Positions 60,430 to 64,000 of a stretch of DNA of 64,000 nucleotides are shown here, one piece after another. Source of the stretch: Coriobacteriia bacterium (lineage in GTDB: Bacteria; Actinomycetota; Coriobacteriia; Anaerosomatales; PALSA-660); the NCBI GenBank assembly GCA_030652345.1, contig JAUSAU010000002.1:1-64000 (forward strand), written 5' to 3'. The position numbers and the translations under genes are program-made. Under the pieces are notes generated by a model that searched no databases, was not told where the DNA came from, and saw only the letters and a program-made list of their open reading frames with translations. Positions within the stretch are counted from its first letter, which is position 1. Each line of letters opens with the position of its first letter.

Positions 60430-61422
60430 CTACTTGGCGGGCGGCGTCCACGTGAGGTCCCGGAACGTGACCTCCTTGGTCAGCAGTCCGGACCCCTTCA
60501 TCCAATCAAGGACATCCTCGACCTGCTCCTTCTTCGGGAGCTGCGCGGTCGGATATGTGTTCACTTTGTAGGTGGACTCGAGCGGCTTGGGCAGGCGCGC
60601 CTTCTCGACGAGCAGCGCGCGGAAGGCGTTCGGATCCTTGTTGATGACCGCGACGGCCTCGTCCCACACACCCAGGAGCTTCGTGACCGCAGCGGCTCCG
60701 GCCGGTTCATCGAGGAAGGCGCCGGCGAAGACCAGCACGGTCTGCGACAGGTTGCTGTCACCGGCATCGTCCGCAACGACCTTGGCACCCGTCTTCTCGG
60801 CGAGAGACAGGAACGGTTCCGGGAGCGCGGCGGCCTCGAGCTTGCCGCTCATGAGCAGCTCGAAGCGGACCGGGACCTTCTTGACCTCTTCTTTCTTGAT
60901 CTGCTCGGGCGACACACCCGCCTGGATCATCAGCTGATCCAGGACGTACTCCTGGATCGTCCCGCTCGATGTCCCGATCGGCTTATCCGCGAGCCCTTCG
61001 AGGGAGGTGACCTTCGAGCCCGGCTTGACCGCGATCCCGAATCTGCCCTCGGCGGGCGTCGCACCCAGCATGACGGTCGCGACCTTCACCGGGACGCCAC
61101 CGGCCCGCAGCGACGCGGCGGCGATCAGGTCACCCATGAAGCCGTCGATCGCGTTGGCGGTCAGGGCCGCATCGCGCTCCTGAGCCGACGCGAACGAGAT
61201 GATCTCCACCTCGATGCCGGCCTTTTTGAACAGATCGTCCCGCTCGGCGACCCACAGCGGAAGCGTGTCCTCGGTCGGCAGCGTCCCGATGCGGAGCTTC
61301 GCGGGCACGGTCGACGAGGGAGACTCGGCCGGCGCGCCGGACGGCGTCGTGCAACCGACGAGGCCTGCGAACAGCGCGAGCGTCAGCGACAGGGAGAGGA
61401 GGATGCGGGCGGAACGGTTCAC
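60430..61422 (-). CDS. ABC transporter substrate-binding lipoprotein (NMT1/SsuA-like)
   Basis: A 330-residue lipoprotein with signal peptide and lipobox LVGC (ALFAGLVGC). The binding fold matches the NMT1/THI5-like and SsuA/NrtA family: TLPTEDTLPLWVAERDDLFK, then GTIQEYVLDQLMIQAGV, MSGKLEAAALPEPF. Substrates of this family range from thiamine precursors to sulfonates and nitrate; nothing here decides which. GTG 61422 is preceded by GAAGGGAG; the longer frame would put residues before the signal peptide. It is first in the transporter operon. Confidence 0.9.
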   Translation of the reverse strand: MNRSARILLSLSLTLALFAGLVGCTTPSGAPAESPSSTVPAKLRIGTLPTEDTLPLWVAERDDLFKKAGIEVEIISFASAQERDAALTANAIDGFMGDLIAAASLRAGGVPVKVATVMLGATPAEGRFGIAVKPGSKVTSLEGLADKPIGTSSGTIQEYVLDQLMIQAGVSPEQIKKEEVKKVPVRFELLMSGKLEAAALPEPFLSLAEKTGAKVVADDAGDSNLSQTVLVFAGAFLDEPAGAAAVTKLLGVWDEAVAVINKDPNAFRALLVEKARLPKPLESTYKVNTYPTAQLPKKEQVEDVLDWMKGSGLLTKEVTFRDLTWTPPAK

Positions 61423-61444
61423 GGAAGTGCTCCCTTCGGGTTTG

Positions 61445-62047
61445 CTAGCCACATACCGGTCGACGAAGGCGGATCTCATCCCGGATCGGGATGCCGGCGA
61501 AACCGACCCCCGCGTAACCGAGTCGGTCAGCGAGCAGCCCCGTCGCGATCTCGGCGATCACGAAACCGTGGCGCTGGTAGAAGTAGAGCAGTGGCAGGTC
61601 GTCGTTGGATACCGCCGTCTTCATCGCGACAAGCCCCTTCCCGATCGCGAGGGCGGATGCCGCCTTGAGGAGCGCGGAGCCGATGCCCCTGCCTTGATAC
61701 TGAGGGTAGACCGAGTACATGACGATCGCGAGTTCGCCGCCGTGCACGGCGAGCGAGATCAGCCCGGCGAGCTCGTCGCCGGCGACGGCGATGAGGTTCT
61801 CGCACGACAGCACATCGAACGTACGTCCGAAGACATCGATCTCGGTCTCGCCCCACGCGCGGTCGCAGATCTCCTCGATCGCGTGGCGGTCCTCGTGGGT
61901 GGCCTCCCGCACCGCGAACTCGATCTCCGTGCTCCGGGGCTGATGCTCGGCGCACGTGACGCTCATGCGGGCCTCGGCGAGCGGAAGCTCCTTGCCGTCG
62001 ACCGGGCAGAGGTAGTGCGGATACGGGACGTCGACCTCGTCGTTCAT
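61445..62047 (-). CDS. GNAT family N-acetyltransferase with a Cys-containing N terminus
   Basis: A 200-residue protein. The N-terminal 45 residues (YPHYLCPVDGKELPL, SVTCAEHQP) have two cysteines and may bind zinc. From about residue 45 a GNAT domain follows, with the acetyl-CoA motif YPQYQGRGIGSALL and the late strand FYQRHGF. It acetylates an unknown amine. The ATG at 62047 is the first start in frame. It is just upstream, on the same strand, of the ABC transporter operon, 22 bases from the lipoprotein gene, so it may be co-transcribed. Confidence 0.82.
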   Translation of the reverse strand: MNDEVDVPYPHYLCPVDGKELPLAEARMSVTCAEHQPRSTEIEFAVREATHEDRHAIEEICDRAWGETEIDVFGRTFDVLSCENLIAVAGDELAGLISLAVHGGELAIVMYSVYPQYQGRGIGSALLKAASALAIGKGLVAMKTAVSNDDLPLLYFYQRHGFVIAEIATGLLADRLGYAGVGFAGIPIRDEIRLRRPVCG

Positions 62048-62179
62048 GTCTCAGACTGCTTTCTTCATCGTGCACGGGCATCCGCCCGCGCACGTGCGCG
62101 TGAGTGTCCCCACCTTACTGCAACTCAGGCGCTGTGGGCGAGGAGTCCCGCGGCGCGTCCGACTGCTCCGCGTCCGAGT

Positions 62180-63172
62180 CTATCCACGCAACTCGGCCGC
62201 GGCCTGATCGGGATCGATGACGTTCATGAACGCGCCGCTCGCCCACTCGAAGCCCGCCTGATCGCTCGTTCGGGGGACGACCTCCGCGTGCAGGTGGAAC
62301 GGAAGGCCCGCCCGTTGAGCGGAGAAGGGGGCGTCGTGGAGCGTCACGTTGAAGGCCGCGTCGCCGAAGACCCGGCTCAGCGCCGCGGCGGCGGCCACGA
62401 GCGCGTCGGCGAAGGAGGCCCGCTGGCCGGGTGTCGCGTCGGCGAGCGAGCGCAGGCATTCCCTCGGTGTGATGCGCATGAGGTATGGGATCGGTGCCGC
62501 CCACGGCACGTGTACGACGGTCACGCCGTCGTCCCAGACGATCCGGCCCCCCGCGTCATCGGCCGAGACGGCGGCGCACAGCACGCACGGCCGCCCTTCG
62601 GTCGCGGACTCGCTGAAGTTGCCGAGCTCGCGGACGAGGGCGTCAGGGACCCGGGGAAGTGCCATGAGCTGCGTGTGCGGATGCGCGAGCGATGCGCCGG
62701 CCGCCCGTCCGAAGTTGCGGAACAGGATGACCGCAGCCGAGCGCTCGGCACGACGGTGGTGCTCGATCCGCTGCGCCCAGGCGTCCACGAGCAGGGCGGC
62801 GTGCGCCGGCTCGTACGCCGCGAGAGTGTCGTCGTGACGGGGCGACTCGACGATGACCTCGTGCTTGCCGAAGCCCTGCTGCCCCGTGTAGGGCCACGGC
62901 GCGTCGACAGCGCGCAGGCCGTCGTCGTCCTCGGCGGCCTCGAGAGCGGGGTAGAGGTTCTCGAAGGCCCGCACGGTCCAACCCGCGCTTCCGGGAAGGG
63001 AGGATTCCAGGAGCGATGGCGGCGTCAGATGCTCGTTGCCCGGGCAGAACGGGCAGTGCGACGCGTCTCCCGCCTCGTCGGCCGCCCGCGTGAAGTCCTT
63101 CGGACGCCCGGCCCGGCCGGGAGCCAGGATGGTCCAGATGCCGGTGACGGGGTCGCGCCTGAGCTCGGACAC
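62180..63172 (-). CDS. galT: Galactose-1-phosphate uridylyltransferase
   Basis: A 330-residue enzyme of the Leloir pathway that exchanges UDP between glucose-1-phosphate and galactose-1-phosphate. The zinc-site pair CPFCPGNE is near the N terminus. The catalytic histidine motif HPHTQ is in LAHPHTQLMAL (usual HPHxQ), and the second-half zinc and histidine region is PFHLHAEVVPR. GTG 63172 has GGAGG five bases upstream; an earlier GTG at 63250 would add an unrelated leader. It could equally act on other sugar-1-phosphates, as some actinobacterial relatives do. Confidence 0.9.
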   Translation of the reverse strand: MSELRRDPVTGIWTILAPGRAGRPKDFTRAADEAGDASHCPFCPGNEHLTPPSLLESSLPGSAGWTVRAFENLYPALEAAEDDDGLRAVDAPWPYTGQQGFGKHEVIVESPRHDDTLAAYEPAHAALLVDAWAQRIEHHRRAERSAAVILFRNFGRAAGASLAHPHTQLMALPRVPDALVRELGNFSESATEGRPCVLCAAVSADDAGGRIVWDDGVTVVHVPWAAPIPYLMRITPRECLRSLADATPGQRASFADALVAAAAALSRVFGDAAFNVTLHDAPFSAQRAGLPFHLHAEVVPRTSDQAGFEWASGAFMNVIDPDQAAAELRG

Positions 63173-63238
63173 CGGTTCCTCCCCCGCTTCGGGTACGCTA
63201 CCTGTGAGGATACGACACCACGACCCGAGGATGCGTCC

Positions 63239-64000
63239 GTGCCCGCTCACATCCCCTTCATCGACGAACTGCCCGGCCTGCAGGCGCGTCTCGCCGGGGC
63301 GCGGATCCTGTACACGGACCTCGACGGGACACTGCTCGGTCGCGGGGCGTGCCTGCTCAAGGACGGCGACGGGAACTCCTCACTCGATGCGGCGGTCGCG
63401 ATCGCAGCGCTGAACACGGCGGGCCTCAAGGTCGTCATCACATCGGGCCGCAACGCCAAACAGCTCCTCGAGGTGTCCCGCGTCCTGGGCTTCGACGACT
63501 TCATCGCCGAGCTCGGCACCGTCCGCCGCTACCGCGGTGGCCGCAGGGTCTACGACACCGGCGACTGGCCCGACGGGATCCTGCTCCCCGACGAGACGCC
63601 GTACGACGCGATCATCCGTGCGGGCGCGCTGCGGGTGCTCCAGGAGCGCTATCCCGGCCTGATCGAGTATCACGACCCGTGGCACCTCGACCGCGAGGTG
63701 ACCCACGTGCTGCGCGGCAACGTGCCGTTGGCCGAGGCGCAGGCGCAGCTCGATACGCTGCCGATGCCAGTCACGCTCGTGGACAACGGCATCATCCACC
63801 CACCGCGCACCACGCTCGTCGGCGTGGACGAGGTCCACGCGTACCACCTCGTGCCCACCGGCGTCTCGAAGGCGCACGCGATCGCGGCGGACCTCGCCGA
63901 GCGCGGCCTGACCCGCGACCAGGCGATCGCAATCGGCGACTCGGCGGCCGACATCGGCATGGCGGACGCGGTGGGCCTCACCGTGGCGGTCGCCAACGGG
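63239..64000 (+). CDS. HAD-superfamily phosphatase, mannosyl-3-phosphoglycerate phosphatase/Cof-like (runs off right edge)
   Basis: The first 254 residues of a gene continuing past the window. HAD motif I is ILYTDLDGTLLG, motif II is KVVITSGRNAKQL, motif III lysine is in VPTGVSKAHAI, and motif IV is AIAIGDSAADIGMADAV. The cap resembles type C2 phosphatases acting on sugar phosphates such as mannosyl-3-phosphoglycerate or trehalose phosphate. GTG 63239 has GAGGA about nine bases upstream. It is divergent from galT by 66 bases. The stop codon is not in the window. Confidence 0.85.
   Translation, partial: MPAHIPFIDELPGLQARLAGARILYTDLDGTLLGRGACLLKDGDGNSSLDAAVAIAALNTAGLKVVITSGRNAKQLLEVSRVLGFDDFIAELGTVRRYRGGRRVYDTGDWPDGILLPDETPYDAIIRAGALRVLQERYPGLIEYHDPWHLDREVTHVLRGNVPLAEAQAQLDTLPMPVTLVDNGIIHPPRTTLVGVDEVHAYHLVPTGVSKAHAIAADLAERGLTRDQAIAIGDSAADIGMADAVGLTVAVANG

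Noticed and set aside
1..64000. Looked for CRISPR repeats, insertion-sequence ends, transposase or integrase genes and an origin.
   Set aside because: No regular direct repeats with spacers, no transposase or recombinase motifs and no DnaA-box cluster were seen.

Overview
This is a high-GC window (roughly two thirds G+C by eye) in which nearly every base is coding. GTG starts are frequent and many neighbours overlap by four bases (GTGA or ATGA). It looks chromosomal and actinobacterial. The best evidence is a complete cell-wall/division signalling cluster (FhaA, FhaB, PstP, SEDS-PBP, PknB with PASTA repeats). Other support is a cell envelope with lipoproteins and an RND pump that has no adaptor or outer-membrane partner (monoderm-like), and Ni/Fe-hydrogenase, multiheme cytochrome and cbb3-type oxidase genes. 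Together these suggest a deep-branching Actinomycetota such as a respiratory Coriobacteriia-like lineage. The lineage is an inference; no rRNA gene is present.

Layout. 1-840: end of a hydrogenase cytochrome b gene, a terminator and a decapitated phosphorylase gene. 822-5141 (minus): a two-domain glycosyltransferase, then a coupled block DUF4446 - diguanylate cyclase - prephenate dehydratase. 5283-7235 (plus): larB and larC for the nickel-pincer cofactor. 7258-12821: a MutY-like glycosylase without the Fe-S cysteines, MarR, a secreted PQQ-type dehydrogenase, an O-antigen-ligase/TPR protein, a response regulator and a small Cys-rich protein. 12964-17569 (minus): an output-less haem-sensor-like protein, a 1073-residue multiheme cytochrome with about 29 haem motifs of mixed spacing, and a small unknown protein. 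17826-24695: histidine kinase, GH26 hydrolase, B12-type radical SAM protein, lipoprotein and beta-lactamase-like hydrolase. A tRNA-Leu follows at 24981-25066.

25185-33872 (plus): kinase, fhaA, fhaB, pstP, a natural RodA-PbpA fusion and pknB. 33894-39002 (minus): polytopic membrane protein, flippase-like protein and two glycosyltransferases, a glycolipid/polysaccharide set. 39117-42663: phosphoribosyltransferase, then a divergent arsenic-type cluster (ArsR and flavin reductase versus phosphoesterase and ACR3) around a palindromic operator. 42692-45094 (minus): an accessory islet with a RhuM-like protein, a small unknown protein, an HTH-nucleotidyltransferase fusion and another small unknown. 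45283-49803 (minus): glutaredoxin, an RND pump with a glycine-heptad/coiled-coil insert, and its MarR regulator with a readable promoter and twin operators.

50592-58805 (plus, with one gene opposed): tRNA-Arg, then a cbb3-oxidase set: CcoN, a pentaheme CcoO, CcoS, a small membrane protein, a SafE/DsbD-like protein, carbamate kinase (opposed) and CcoI. 58818-61422 (minus): a sulfonate/nitrate/thiamine-precursor-type ABC transporter. 61445-64000: GNAT acetyltransferase, GalT, and a HAD phosphatase running off the end.

No insertion sequence, CRISPR array, integrase or replication origin was recognised. No stretch longer than about 300 bases lacks a gene. The longest gaps (13882-14034, 17570-17825, 24696-24980, 45095-45282) hold only the short sites listed.
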